This document shows positions 26,110 to 35,838 of a stretch of DNA of 42,787 bases, piece by piece (the first letter of the stretch is position 1; every line of letters starts with the position of its first letter). The notes beneath the pieces are model-generated. The model was not told the DNA's origin. It did no database searches and saw only the letters and a list, made by a program, of their open reading frames with translations. The position numbers were made by a program, and so were the translations under genes. Origin of the DNA: Candidatus Bathycorpusculum hydrogenotrophicum (GTDB lineage: Archaea; Thermoproteota; Bathyarchaeia; Bathyarchaeales; Bathycorpusculaceae); assembly GCA_009783705.1 (NCBI GenBank), contig WRCX01000011.1, positions 1 through 42,787 on the forward strand, in the 5' to 3' direction.

Positions 26110-26540
26110 CTAACACGACATAAATCACGTGTCTACATATAACATATATTGAGTTATCGATATATCAATATTGTGTCAAACTTGCTTTCAAAAAGATTCA
26201 CCTCAGAATCACCCTCATACATACAGTTATACATAAAAATGTGTGATGTAAAATAATCGTCAGGTTTATTTTTAACAATATTGGCCAAAAATATCGGGAA
26301 GAGAAGAGTCTAAACCACATTATCACATATTTGCTTCATCCTTATCACTGCTCTGGCTTGGAAAAGATATCTTAGATCATCTGTCTAAGATCGATTATTA
26401 GAAAGGAAATAATCAAAGAATACAACACTACAGCTACTTTCAAGACGGCAAACGAGTCTATATGTATCATAAACCGGAAGTAACTGGAAGTAAAATAATG
26501 AAAGTAACAAAGCTCGCCACATGTTCAGAATATAAAGAAA
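26110..26540. other. Gene-free spacer upstream of the secreted protein and downstream of tRNA-Arg
   Basis: I see no coding region. A perfect inverted repeat ATCTTAGA / TCTAAGAT with a 7-nt loop lies at 26369-26391. A short open stretch near 26410-26510 without a start codon has no recognisable family. Confidence 0.35.
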
Positions 26541-26618
<78 letters not shown>

Positions 26619-26906
26619 GCGTGTTGTATTTCAACGGGTTTCTATTCATTGATGTTTCTGGTTCCCGTGTTCCCAATGTACCCAGACTGCATTTAATAAA
26701 GATTCTTTCACCACCAGGCATGCTGGCAACATATAGCACCTCAACACCCACTCACTTATGCATAACAAGAGAGTAGGTTAAATCCTAAAGGATCGGTTAG
26801 GACTATCGGTTTGGATTTTTTTGTTGTGTTGAAGTTTTTTTCGCTCATACACAGCCACACAAGCTAAGACCACCACTCCCGCAAATAAAACAACACTCAC
26901 AACCCG

Positions 26907-27617
26907 CTAATCCAAATCAAACTGTATCTCTAACTGATTATTCGTCTCACCAGAAGTTGCCTCGGGAGTTTGGAGAGAGGGGTCGTGGGATGTGCTGGGA
27001 GGTTGTGTCGAGGTTATGGTATCATGATTGATTGTTAGCGTTTGTATGTTACTCCAATCACCCATTTCGCCCTGGAAAGTGTGCCAATTGGTAGTCCAGG
27101 GCATGTTTATTCCTTGTGAGTATTGGGTACCGATTAAGGCTTGTACCTTGATATCAATCATGCCGCCGTTGGGAACTTGTGATAAGAACCAAGATGGCAA
27201 CTCTATTACGGTGATGTCGGATTTGGAAGCGGGTGTATAACCGCTTGAGGGACTTCCAGGCTGAGTTTGCCATTCGTCTTCAAATCGTCCCTTATAGCCT
27301 ACAGTGTAGAATAGCTGTGTCCAGTTGCCGCTTGAATCTTTGGTGGAGGTAAACTTTTGATTTTTAACGGTGACTTCAATTACCCAGTGGTCATATGTGC
27401 CGCCTGGGTTTGTTATGGTTGTTTCGCCGGTATAGGGGTTAGTGGTGGCAACAGGTGGATAGTGGATGGGGTGATTTACATATTTTACTGTGAACTCAGG
27501 TATGGCTGGTTTCTTTGAAGCACTCTGAGCCTGCACCTCACCCATACAGCCTAGACCTGCAAAAACCAATGTACCAACCAACAGGGCAAACAGGAATGCA
27601 CTAAAGACCTGTCTCAT
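26907..27617 (-). CDS. Secreted beta-rich protein; in-frame TAG precedes a membrane anchor
   Basis: The 236-residue product starts at the ATG at 27615-27617. It has a signal peptide (MRQVFSAFLFALLVGTLV onward), a domain with many aromatic residues (KYVNHPIHYPP, YTVGYKGRF) and a Ser/Thr/Pro-rich stalk. It ends ...LEIQFDLD at TAG 26907-26909. Directly after the TAG the same frame encodes RVVSVVLFAGVVVLACVAVY and ERKK, a membrane helix with a basic tail, and ends at TAA 26778-26780. The layout then equals that of the neighbouring anchored surface proteins. Either the TAG is read through, or a nonsense mutation released the protein from the membrane. The ligand and function are unknown. Confidence 0.7.
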   Translation of the reverse strand: MRQVFSAFLFALLVGTLVFAGLGCMGEVQAQSASKKPAIPEFTVKYVNHPIHYPPVATTNPYTGETTITNPGGTYDHWVIEVTVKNQKFTSTKDSSGNWTQLFYTVGYKGRFEDEWQTQPGSPSSGYTPASKSDITVIELPSWFLSQVPNGGMIDIKVQALIGTQYSQGINMPWTTNWHTFQGEMGDWSNIQTLTINHDTITSTQPPSTSHDPSLQTPEATSGETNNQLEIQFDLD

Positions 27618-28277
27618 CCAACCACCACACAGATACAGTTTGGCACAGATATGTAATTTACGCCAACACAAAAAATAAACACGGTTACTATAAGTTAGTT
27701 CCAGGTTTTGTTTAATTTTTGGTCAAACAACATTACCCATCACAACCAAAGTTATTGAAGAACAGCTGATTTAATGCAAAATGTACAAACTCCCGCTCAC
27801 CACAGGGGCAGAGTTGATGATTGACGGGTTAGTTATTCAGGTTAGTTATTGTTGGAGCTGTTATACTGTTGTTGAGGAAGCGAAAAGTTTAGCGGAACTG
27901 CATATGCCGTGTGCTACAGTGTTCATGGGTGTGACTGAACCATACAACGTTACATCACGTTTGGAAGCACATCGATAGGCAGTTATCAAACCCTACAACC
28001 TCAACCGATAAAGTAACCCTGATAGCTTTTTCGCCTTTTCTGTTTTCTCTCTTTTTGTTTGATGTTAAGCGGGCTAAGTTTTGGCTTCTCAGAAACGAGA
28101 TATTTTATAGGAAGACACAAATCAGCTTTCAAAAACACTCGCTTTCCAGCTTAAGTTAGGCTTAAGAGTTATTTCATAAACCCCTCATCCAACTTAAATT
28201 CACCCTACAATACACATCAATTGTAACAAAAACGTTATACAAAATAAACAAAAAATGTCAAAAATCACGGTGATAAT
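27618..28277. other. Gene-poor spacer with one doubtful small frame
   Basis: A 65-codon plus-strand frame at 27781-27978 (with CWSC and EPYNVTSR) has no recognised family and no strong ribosome site, so I leave it uncalled. The stretch 28140-28270 is A/T rich and should contain the promoter of the next gene. Confidence 0.3.
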
Positions 28278-28658
28278 ATGACAAACTCATCCAATAACAA
28301 AGATGGAAATCAAACAATGGATACAACCAACAAAACAAATGAACCAACTCAGCAAACAGCTAATCAAACACCCGGAACTACTGACGCAGTAATCCCCCAG
28401 CTATGTGATGGGAGCCGTGGCGTATTCTTTCCAGATAACGATGGGAGTAAACGTCCACATCTACATATGGATCGGCCTAAAAAACCTACAAGAGTCTCGT
28501 TTAAATATGAGTCGGGTGAGGTCCGTCATTTAAGCGGGTCAACGTTGCATCCGAATCAAGAGATCAAAAATCTAGAGATAGTGCGCAAACACTTAACTGA
28601 CAACCCCACACATAAAGGGAACTTAATACTGGACGAGTTAACTAAAATTTTTGGCTGA
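28278..28658 (+). CDS. Hypothetical protein, Asn/Thr/Gln-rich N-terminus
   Basis: The 126-residue product starts at an ATG with GGTGATAAT directly upstream. Residues 1-45 are low complexity (N, T, Q, K). From residue 50 a compact domain follows (VIPQLCDGSRGVFFPDND, RPHLHMDRPKKPTRVSFKY, ending LILDELTKIFG) with several conserved-looking His, Asp and Lys residues. I do not recognise the family. There is no signal peptide or membrane helix. A lone gene flanked by decayed elements, it could be a small toxin-, immunity- or transposon-associated protein. Stop is TGA. Confidence 0.55.
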   Translation: MTNSSNNKDGNQTMDTTNKTNEPTQQTANQTPGTTDAVIPQLCDGSRGVFFPDNDGSKRPHLHMDRPKKPTRVSFKYESGEVRHLSGSTLHPNQEIKNLEIVRKHLTDNPTHKGNLILDELTKIFG

Positions 28659-28844
28659 GGGTTTTTTGTACCGCTGACATACTCTGTCAGCTCCTCGGTT
28701 GTTACGATTGAGATTTGATATATTAAGAAAAAGTATATTCTTTTAGGGTTTGTTGCATTACGAGAAAACACGGTACAAAGCTCAGCTACATTATAGGGTT
28801 CGCATACCTTATGGCCAAAGACACTTAAAGCCAGTATTACCTTA

Positions 28845-29119
28845 TCAGCCATAATGCCCACATACAATCTTGTTGTGCTTATATTTTTGAAAGTAAGCCC
28901 CAGCCACTGCATTCGCCGCTTGCAGACAGAACTCAAGTTCAGAATTAACAGGTGATACAAACAAGTTATCTAATGTTGATTTTTCATCTTTTATGTTGAG
29001 CAGAAAACGGGCGTTATTTTTAGCGACTTTGAGACATAAGTGCTTGGAAGTGCAGGTAAAGAAACGGACGTTTTTGGGATCTTGTTTTAGTGTACCCTTT
29101 GTGTTGGGGGTAGGTTTGT
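28845..29119 (-). pseudogene. Open fragment without start, unknown origin
   Basis: The minus strand is open for about 90 codons (with DPKNVRFFTCTSKHLCLKV and NSELEFCLQAANAVAGAYF) and ends at TGA 28845-28847. There is no ATG, GTG or TTG near the beginning. The composition is protein-like and the frame abuts the DUF2080-like remnant. It may be the remainder of a gene once linked to that element. No family recognised. Confidence 0.3.
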
Positions 29120-29320
29120 TTAGTTACTTGTGGTTTTAGTCTTTGAATCACAACATAGGGCTCGTTTACCAATGAAGCGCTTAGGGGCTCAGATTTTGGC
29201 AGAATCCCCAAAGGGAGTTACTTTGCTCTCGTAGACAACCTCAACACTCTCATCAACTCGAAAATCGCCTGATTTAAATCCAATCCTGCGCGGCATACCC
29301 AACCATACACTACCGGACAT
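29120..29320 (-). pseudogene. Remnant of a DUF2080-type transposon-associated gene
   Basis: From the ATG at 29318-29320 the frame reads RRIGFKSGDFRVDESVEVVY and KVTPFGDSAKI. A TGA then interrupts it, and the frame continues APKRFIGKRAL. Joined across the TGA (probably once CGA), this matches the short archaeal transposase-associated DUF2080 proteins with T-P-F-G-N-S-A-K and P-K-R-x-I-G-K. The stop in the core motif marks it as broken. The transposase it would accompany is not visible. Confidence 0.55.
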
Positions 29321-29467
29321 ATACCCCTTTTGGAATCTAGACGTTCAGGTGAGGTGTTAGTGTTTGGATCTTAGCATGAACAATTAAGGTGATGGTAGGG
29401 TTTGGTTGTGTTAGGGTAGTTAGAAAAGGGCACAGGTTGTTGTTTTTGGGTGGATTGGTTTGGTTGT

Positions 29468-30220
29468 TTATTTGAGGGTAAAGTAGGGTATTAGGAGGTC
29501 TTCCATGTTGTAGAGGCCGTTTTTTCTGTTGATTAAGCTTTGGGTTGCAAATAGGGCACCGTTGCCGAATGCTTCGCGTGATATGGATTCGTGGATTAGT
29601 CGGACGGTTTGGTGGGGGAATCCAAATATGATTTCGTGTCGGCCTATGATGCCGCCTGCGCGGATGGATTTGATGTCGGCGTCTGCGAGGTTTAGGGTTT
29701 GGGATATTTTTAGGGCTGTACCGGAGACTTCTTTTTTGGTTTTGAAGTGTTCTTCGATTAGTTCGATATCGGTGTAGGGAGCTATAGTTTTTAGGATTTT
29801 TGCGGCTAGGATTAGAAAGTTTATGCCTATGGTGATGTTGGGTGACCAGAGGATGCGGGTTTTGTCGGCTAGGCTGGCTATGTAGTCGATGGTTGTTTGG
29901 GGGTAGGAGGATATGGCTGTTACTATGCATATGCCGCGTTTGGCGGCTTCGTCGCCGTAGGTTAGTATGGCATCAGCAGAGGAGAAATCAATTATGGCGT
30001 CTACGGGGTGGGTGTCAAAGAGCTGGGCGGGGGTGTATTCGTCTTTGGTAAAGATTAAACCTTGGTTATCATCTGTGATTCCTAGAAATTCGGGAACTGA
30101 GCGATGCTGGAGGTTTGTTGTTTTTCTAACGACCCAGCAGAGATCAGCTTCGTCGCTTTGCAACAAAACCGTTGCAACGTCTTTCCCTGCCCGTCCAAAT
30201 CCAAAAAGACCCACTCGCAT
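29468..30220 (-). CDS. dapB: Dihydrodipicolinate reductase-like protein
   Basis: The ~250-residue protein has an N-terminal Rossmann motif (VGLFGFGRAGKDVA), DAIIDFSSADAI, and the catalytic segment EEHFKTKKEVSGTALKI. In that segment the His and Lys equivalent to E. coli H159 and K163 are kept, although the usual double His is single and the loop is one residue shorter. SIRAGGIIGRHEIIFG matches the C-terminal core. DapB reduces tetrahydrodipicolinate in lysine synthesis. The changed loop leaves room for a related DapB-like role. No other lysine gene is nearby. The start ATG at 30218-30220 lies about 35 nt from a TATA-like box. Stop is TAA. Confidence 0.75.
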   Translation of the reverse strand: MRVGLFGFGRAGKDVATVLLQSDEADLCWVVRKTTNLQHRSVPEFLGITDDNQGLIFTKDEYTPAQLFDTHPVDAIIDFSSADAILTYGDEAAKRGICIVTAISSYPQTTIDYIASLADKTRILWSPNITIGINFLILAAKILKTIAPYTDIELIEEHFKTKKEVSGTALKISQTLNLADADIKSIRAGGIIGRHEIIFGFPHQTVRLIHESISREAFGNGALFATQSLINRKNGLYNMEDLLIPYFTLK

Positions 30221-30250
30221 ATCTAACACTCTTGTCTTCTACAAACTCAC

Positions 30251-30263
30251 AGTTTATATAACT
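30251..30263 (-). promoter_or_regulatory. TATA-like box before the dapB-like gene
   Basis: The minus strand reads AGTTATATAAACT-like sequence with a core TTATATAA, about 35 nt before the ATG. That is a normal archaeal distance with a short leader. Confidence 0.45.
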
Positions 30264-30723
30264 TTTCACAAAACATAACAACACAAACCACCACATCAAA
30301 CAATAATAACGCACCACATTTCTACACATATATAAACAGTTATATCATTAAAAAACAAAATATGCACAAATATTTCAGTTGCATATATGGCAAGTTAGCA
30401 CATAACTGAAGAGTATGGAACTGCAACAAACAAATAACAACACGCACGCCGCCCCCAACACCACAACCAAACCCAACTCATCAACAACAACTCCAACAAC
30501 CATTTCCTTGCAAAAAAACCAAAACTCCCAACATTTACACCGCTTTAAACTTTTTTAATCACCAAAATGCATACCAAAATTCCAACCCAAACACACAAAA
30601 CCAACCTGCCCCCCACAAAACAGCACCTAAACACAAACCCAACTGAGCAACACATAAACACAAAACACCACCGCGCTATGAACGCTTAAATAATTTCCAC
30701 AACTACTTAACAGCAGACACAAC
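30264..30723. other. Divergent intergenic region, A/C-rich
   Basis: This 460-bp gap between the dapB-like gene and cysS is strongly A/C-rich on the plus strand from 30420 onward. It contains no convincing gene or RNA. The cysS promoter must lie here, but no single TATA box stands out. Confidence 0.4.
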
Positions 30724-32220
30724 ATGACCACCACTACCACTACCACTACCACCAGTACCACTTCTACTAACTCGTCATCATCGGTATTCTGTGTTTTTAA
30801 CACGTTAACTCGTACCAAGCAAGAATTTGTTCCCCAGATTCCCGGTGAGGTTAAGCTCTATACCTGTGGTCCCACGGTTTATGATTATGCTCATATTGGC
30901 AATTTTCGGGCGTTTCTTTTTGAAGATCTGCTCAAGCGGTGGCTCAAATACCACCAATATAAAGTTACACATATTATGAATCTCACCGATATTGATGATA
31001 AAACTATCAAGGGCAGTCAAGCTAAAAATCAGAGTCTGCAACAGTTTACAGATTTCTATATAAATGCGTTTTTTGAGGATATAAAAACTCTAAACATCCA
31101 ACCTGCCGATTGTTACCCCAAAGCAACCGAGCACATCCCCGAAATGGTCACCCTAATCAAAACCCTGCTAAACAAAGATATTGCCTATAGAGGCGAAGAT
31201 CAATCTATCTATCTTGCAGTTGGCAAATTGCACGATTATGGCAAACTAGCACATCTAAAAATTGGTGAACTCAAAGCAGGCGCGCGTGTCAGCCAAGACG
31301 AATATACCAAAGAAGAAGCCCAAGACTTTGCTCTCTGGAAAGCTTGGACCCCCCAGGATGGAGAAGTATATTGGGAGACAGAATTAGGCAAAGGTCGGCC
31401 CGGCTGGCATATTGAATGCTCCGCTATGAGTATGAAGTATCTGGGTGAGAGTTTTGATATACACTGCGGCGGCATCGACAACATGTTTCCCCATCATGAA
31501 AACGAAATTGCCCAATCCGAAGCGGCCACAGGCAAAAAATTTGTAGACTACTGGATGCATAACGAACACCTCCAAGTCGAGGGCAAAAAAATGAGCAAAC
31601 GCCTAGGCAACTTCTACACTCTAAGAGATCTCTTAGCTAAGGGTTATGATCCGATTGCCATACGCTACTTGCTCATATCCACCCACTACCGCCAACAATT
31701 CAACTTTACCCTCGAAGGACTCCAATCCGCCACAACCACCATCGAACGACTCAAAACCTTTGTCCGCCGTCTCCAAGAAATACAACAAACCCAAACAACA
31801 ACACCAGCAACAACAGCAACAGACTCAGTAGCCAAACCTGCTGTGCTGGTTGCTAAGCTCGAAGAACATTTTAGCGATGCTATGAATGATGATCTAAATA
31901 TAGCTATAGCGCTCTCATGTTTGTTTGATTTTGTGCGTGAGTTTAACAGTCTGCTTGATGCCAAAAAGGTTAGCAAAACAGAGGCCGCAAACGCCCAAGA
32001 GACCATAATGGAGTTAGATACGGTTTTAGGAGTCATTGGCAAAGTCGAACCTGTCGAAGCGCTCTCAGGTGATATTGATGCTTTGGTGCAGAAGCGCGAA
32101 GAGGCTCGCAGAGCTAAAAATTGGAAAGAAGCAGACATGATTCGAGATCAACTCAAAACTATGGGTATTGTGCTTGAAGACACCGCACAAGGCATAAGAT
32201 GGAACAAAACAAAAAACTAG
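30724..32220 (+). CDS. cysS: Cysteinyl-tRNA synthetase
   Basis: The 498-residue class I synthetase charges tRNA-Cys. It has YTCGPTVYDYAHIGN with the HIGH-like motif and a zinc cysteine, the zinc segment WHIECSAMS / HCGGIDNMFPHHENE, and KKMSKRLGNF. It ends in GIVLEDTAQGIRW, the usual end. The first ~20 residues are almost only Thr and Ser, encoded by an ACC/ACT microsatellite directly after the ATG. No later start codon exists before the conserved NTLTR. A second low-complexity insert (QQTQTTTPATTATDS, about 345-362) interrupts the helical domain. Stop is TAG, one base from the convergent lplA-type stop. Confidence 0.93.
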   Translation: MTTTTTTTTTSTTSTNSSSSVFCVFNTLTRTKQEFVPQIPGEVKLYTCGPTVYDYAHIGNFRAFLFEDLLKRWLKYHQYKVTHIMNLTDIDDKTIKGSQAKNQSLQQFTDFYINAFFEDIKTLNIQPADCYPKATEHIPEMVTLIKTLLNKDIAYRGEDQSIYLAVGKLHDYGKLAHLKIGELKAGARVSQDEYTKEEAQDFALWKAWTPQDGEVYWETELGKGRPGWHIECSAMSMKYLGESFDIHCGGIDNMFPHHENEIAQSEAATGKKFVDYWMHNEHLQVEGKKMSKRLGNFYTLRDLLAKGYDPIAIRYLLISTHYRQQFNFTLEGLQSATTTIERLKTFVRRLQEIQQTQTTTPATTATDSVAKPAVLVAKLEEHFSDAMNDDLNIAIALSCLFDFVREFNSLLDAKKVSKTEAANAQETIMELDTVLGVIGKVEPVEALSGDIDALVQKREEARRAKNWKEADMIRDQLKTMGIVLEDTAQGIRWNKTKN

Positions 32221-32221
32221 A

Positions 32222-33025
32222 TTAGCTTAGCTTTGCGTTTAGCAACCAGTTGTTTGAGTGGTATTTTTCTTCAAGTTTTTCTGCCGCATTTTTTTCTTCG
32301 GGGCTGTGTTGGTTTTCTTGGAGTTGGATTTTTAGTATTGCTTTGAATCCTTGGGCTAGGGCGTTGGCAACTGTTGAGGGGCTGATTTTGTGTCCCAGCT
32401 CGGTTTGGATGCTTGTGAGTTTGGGTTTAGCGATCTCGACAGCTTGGGTGCAGTCTACATCTTTGAGTTTTAATACGCGAAACATTTGGGGTAGATCAAG
32501 GGCGATAAGTATAGTGCCGTGTTGTAGAACCACGCCGCGGCTGATGATTTGGCTACTGCCGCTGATTTTTTTACCCAAAACGGTGAGGTTGGGACAGTTT
32601 TTAGCATCGCCGGTGTTGTAGTCGGCAGGGACTCCTAAGAGGCGCAGGGCATCACTTAGAGCACCATAAATTTTGGTATAGATCAGAGCGGGATCAACAA
32701 CGGCGGCAACGGTGGTGTTGTTGTCCAAATCAGAGGCTTTGGCAACAACACTGTAGGTGATTTCGCCTTCAAAGTCGTGATAGACTGCGCCGCCACCGCT
32801 TATACGTCTAACCATATCCACGCCTAAAGCAGAGGCCGCCTCAGAGTAGATCTCAGTTTGGAGGGTTTGGTTTCGGCCTATACTAACTGCAGAGGGGTTC
32901 CAGCGGTAGAGGCGCAGGGTATTGGGAACTTTGTCATCGATACGGGCGGCCAAGATGGCTTCATCGATAGCCATGTTTTGGGCCGCAAAATAAGTGGAGA
33001 GCGGGAGGTAGCGCCAGATATTCAT
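32222..33025 (-). CDS. lplA: Lipoate-protein ligase A family protein
   Basis: The 267-residue protein has RLYRWNPSAVSIGRNQ, RRISGGGAVYHD (73-84), and LGKKISGSSQ with the catalytic lysine, then LQHGTILIALDL. These are the lipoate/octanoate-binding motifs of LplA/LipM. It attaches lipoate to the E2 or H proteins of 2-oxoacid dehydrogenase and glycine-cleavage complexes. The C-terminal ~70 residues may stand in for the accessory domain. Archaeal enzymes sometimes need a separate LplB; none is seen nearby. Stop is TAA. Confidence 0.88.
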   Translation of the reverse strand: MNIWRYLPLSTYFAAQNMAIDEAILAARIDDKVPNTLRLYRWNPSAVSIGRNQTLQTEIYSEAASALGVDMVRRISGGGAVYHDFEGEITYSVVAKASDLDNNTTVAAVVDPALIYTKIYGALSDALRLLGVPADYNTGDAKNCPNLTVLGKKISGSSQIISRGVVLQHGTILIALDLPQMFRVLKLKDVDCTQAVEIAKPKLTSIQTELGHKISPSTVANALAQGFKAILKIQLQENQHSPEEKNAAEKLEEKYHSNNWLLNAKLS

Positions 33026-33030
33026 AATAT

Positions 33031-33528
33031 TTAGGACCCCCCCTCTTTGGCTAGGTGTGCGCTTAGGGTGGTAATGTTTCCCTCAACCATGGTGAGCCAG
33101 GTTTTATTTTGGGGGGTGTCTAGACCTTTGCTTATGAAGAGTTCTTTGGCGCGTCTAAAGGCGGCGTGGGCATCATCAAAACAGTGAAAAGCGGCTAGGG
33201 CGGTTCCTTGATTGACAATGGCCATTAGCCAGCGGCCAATATCAGCGGGGTATTGTTCACCATTTGCTTCATAGAAGACCAGGGCTTTGTTGGCAGCTGC
33301 AAAACTCTCAAACGGTTTATCTAGGCGGCCAAATACTGCAGATAAGCCGGCTTGGCAGGAGGCTTCAAAGCGGGAACGGTCAAAGGGGGTATCGTTGGGT
33401 AGAGAGGCGCTAAGTGTTAGAGCATGGGTGTAGCATTCAGCTGAACCTGTATAGTCGCCGCTGTGAAATAGAGCCTCAGCATCACGCAGGGCCTGTTGCA
33501 TCTCAGAGAGTATCTGAGCTGTGTTCAT
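33031..33528 (-). CDS. Small TPR-like protein
   Basis: The ~165-residue protein is all-helical with three to four TPR-like units (ALFHSGDYTGSAECYTHAL, AVFGRLDKPFESFAAANKAL, HCFDDAHAAFRRAKELF). There is no signal or membrane segment. I start it at the ATG at 33526-33528 rather than seven codons earlier, since the earlier residues are not TPR-like. It precedes the lipoate ligase gene by 6 bp on the same strand, so they are probably co-transcribed. A scaffold or substrate-presentation role is only a guess. Confidence 0.65.
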   Translation of the reverse strand: MNTAQILSEMQQALRDAEALFHSGDYTGSAECYTHALTLSASLPNDTPFDRSRFEASCQAGLSAVFGRLDKPFESFAAANKALVFYEANGEQYPADIGRWLMAIVNQGTALAAFHCFDDAHAAFRRAKELFISKGLDTPQNKTWLTMVEGNITTLSAHLAKEGGS

Positions 33529-33692
33529 ATGTTTATAACGTAGTCGCAAATGGGGATATATTCTTATGCATATCTTTAACAGATTTTCTAAGGATATACA
33601 ATAATGTGCAATGCCGTGATGGAGTACTAGAAAGCTTGTGGATAATGCTTAAAACCTAAGCGGTATTCTACAAGCAGCACAGAAGGAATAAT

Positions 33693-34571
33693 ATGAAGAT
33701 TATCTGTGGTCCGGCATCAACGGTTCTTGCTGAGGCTGTTTCAGCCCAAAGTGGTATTGCATGTGTTTCGGTGGTTTCAAAGATTTTTCCTGATGGCGAA
33801 TCCTATGTCCGCCTCGACGGGGAGGTTTTGGGTGAGGAGGTGGTTATTATTCAAACGACTTGTCCGCCGGCTCAAGATGGGCGACTTTTGCAACTTGCAT
33901 TTTTGGCAGACTGCGCAAAACGCGGCGGCGCCACTAAAGTGAGTGCGGTTGTGCCGTATTTGGCCTATGCGCGCCAAGACAAGATTTTTCTCTCCGGGGA
34001 GGGGATAAGTATTGAAACACTGGCGCGTATGCTTAAAGCCGCAGGTGTCGATGAGCTACTCACCCTAAATATTCACTCTGAGCAGACCTTAGCCCAGTTT
34101 CCTTTTCCGGCAAAGTCGCTTAGTGCTGTGGGGCTTATTGCAGATTATTTTGTCCAAAAAGGCTACAGAGGCGCATATGCCCTAGCGCCTGATAAGGGGG
34201 CGATGTATATTGCCCAGCAAGCCCAAACAGTTTTGGGTGGTGATGCGGGGCATCTAAGCAAAACCCGCGATCGACACACCGGCCAAACTGTGCAAACTGC
34301 AGAGGGCCTAAATGTGAAGAACCAAACCGTCATCATATTAGATGATATCATAAGTACAGGGGGTACTATTGTGGGTGCGGCAAAAATTCTAAAAGAACAA
34401 GGAGCCGCACACATCTTTTGCGGCTGCGTCCACGGATTACTCATAGGCGACGCACAAAAACGCATCCTAGACGCGGGAGTTGAGGAAATCGTGGGCACCG
34501 ATAGTGTTGTTGGAGCAGCCAGTCAAGTTTCGTTAGCACCCCTTATTAGTCAAGCCCTAAGGACGCAGTAA
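33693..34571 (+). CDS. prs: Ribose-phosphate pyrophosphokinase
   Basis: The 292-residue enzyme makes PRPP from ribose 5-phosphate and ATP. It has FPDGE (32-36), the flexible-loop YARQDK (92-97), NIHSEQ (126-131), and the PRPP loop DDIISTGGT (217-225). The length is the archaeal short form. AGAAGGAA lies about 7 nt before the ATG. A methyltransferase gene follows after 4 bp, so the two share a message. Stop is TAA. Confidence 0.93.
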   Translation: MKIICGPASTVLAEAVSAQSGIACVSVVSKIFPDGESYVRLDGEVLGEEVVIIQTTCPPAQDGRLLQLAFLADCAKRGGATKVSAVVPYLAYARQDKIFLSGEGISIETLARMLKAAGVDELLTLNIHSEQTLAQFPFPAKSLSAVGLIADYFVQKGYRGAYALAPDKGAMYIAQQAQTVLGGDAGHLSKTRDRHTGQTVQTAEGLNVKNQTVIILDDIISTGGTIVGAAKILKEQGAAHIFCGCVHGLLIGDAQKRILDAGVEEIVGTDSVVGAASQVSLAPLISQALRTQ

Positions 34572-34575
34572 TTTA

Positions 34576-35655
34576 GTGATAACGCCGCTTTTCTTTCTGC
34601 TCTCAGGCGAAAACGCTACTCTGCCAGCCGCAGAAGTTAGAGCAATCCTAGAAGCCGAAGGCTACCCCACAACAAACATCCAAACACTCGACCAAGTCCT
34701 GCGTCTAGAAGCTGATCTGGAGAGTGTTAAAGCAGTTCAGATCCGCTCAGCCTACACCCGAGTCTCAGCCCAAGAACTCCTGATCGCAGACGCCAACTAT
34801 GAAGCCATACTCAACACAACCACCAAAACCGACTTCACCTCTGTGCTAAAAAACGGCGAGAGCTTTGCCGTGCGCATCAACCGCATTAAAAACTATGCGG
34901 ACAGCGAAATCAACACCATGACCCTTGAGATCAAGCTGGGCAAACAAATCCTAAACCAAACCCCCGGCACCACAGTCAACCTCAAAAATCCCGACAAAAC
35001 GTTTATGGGGATAATCACCAACGATAAACTGATCTTGGGTCTAAAACTTACCGATATCACCTCAAAAACGTTTTCAGAGCGCCGGCCCCGCAAAAAACCA
35101 TTCTTCCATCCCTCAGCCATGCCATCAAAGATGGCCCGATGCATGGTTAATTTAGCACACACCAAAACCGAATCAATATTGTTAGATCCATTCTGCGGCA
35201 CAGGCACCTCCCTTATAGAGGCCACATATATCGGCTGCCGCGCAATCGGAATAGACGCACAAAAACGAATGATCAGGGGCACCAAAAAAAACCTCGCACA
35301 CTTTGGCATTGACGCCGAGGGCCTGATCTGGGAAGACTCCAGAAAAATTCCCCTCTGCAAAGTTGATGCAGTTGTAACTGACCCACCCTATGGCCGCTCA
35401 TCAAGCACCCTAAAAGCAACAACCATGCAGCTAGTCAAAGACGTAATGACCGAAATACACACCCTGCTAAGTCCAGGACAAAGAATATGCATTGCACTTC
35501 CTATAAAGCTAAAACAAACAGGAGAAATCGAACACATATCCCAAGAAATTGGAGGATTTGCCGAAAACTTGGGATTCAAAAAACTAGAAGCACACACAGT
35601 ATATATCCACCGGTCACTAACAAGAGAAATCGTCGTCTACAAAAAAACAACATAA
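34576..35655 (+). CDS. tRNA (guanine-N2) methyltransferase, Trm-G10 type
   Basis: The 359-residue protein has an N-terminal THUMP-like region (about 60-155) and a Rossmann methyltransferase domain. The SAM motif is DPFCGTG (204-210) and the catalytic motif DPPYG (269-273) is followed by RSSS. The family (archaeal Trm-G10, eukaryotic Trm11) forms N2-methyl- or dimethylguanosine at tRNA position 10. The start is GTG, 4 nt after the prs stop. Other N2-guanine or N6-adenine tRNA methyltransferases share the motifs, so the exact position modified is inferred. Confidence 0.85.
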   Translation: MITPLFFLLSGENATLPAAEVRAILEAEGYPTTNIQTLDQVLRLEADLESVKAVQIRSAYTRVSAQELLIADANYEAILNTTTKTDFTSVLKNGESFAVRINRIKNYADSEINTMTLEIKLGKQILNQTPGTTVNLKNPDKTFMGIITNDKLILGLKLTDITSKTFSERRPRKKPFFHPSAMPSKMARCMVNLAHTKTESILLDPFCGTGTSLIEATYIGCRAIGIDAQKRMIRGTKKNLAHFGIDAEGLIWEDSRKIPLCKVDAVVTDPPYGRSSSTLKATTMQLVKDVMTEIHTLLSPGQRICIALPIKLKQTGEIEHISQEIGGFAENLGFKKLEAHTVYIHRSLTREIVVYKKTT

Positions 35656-35838
35656 CCACAACATATGTTGATCAGAAACTGCAACATAAAATCCAGAGAA
35701 CCAAAACACTACCGGGTATATCATCTAAGCTCAGCAAAAACAACCAGTCTCATTTTTAAAATTAATACTAAATTTTGTCTCAGGTGGTTTACGACCATTG
35801 GACAACCCCTTACGTATTTATATATAATGATGCAGGGG

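Noticed and set aside
27781-27978. 65-codon plus-strand frame with a CxxC
   Set aside because: No homology pattern, weak start context, and TAG stop. I could not separate it from chance.
28556-28960. 134-codon minus-strand frame
   Set aside because: It overlaps the better-supported gene at 28278-28658 and has no family features.
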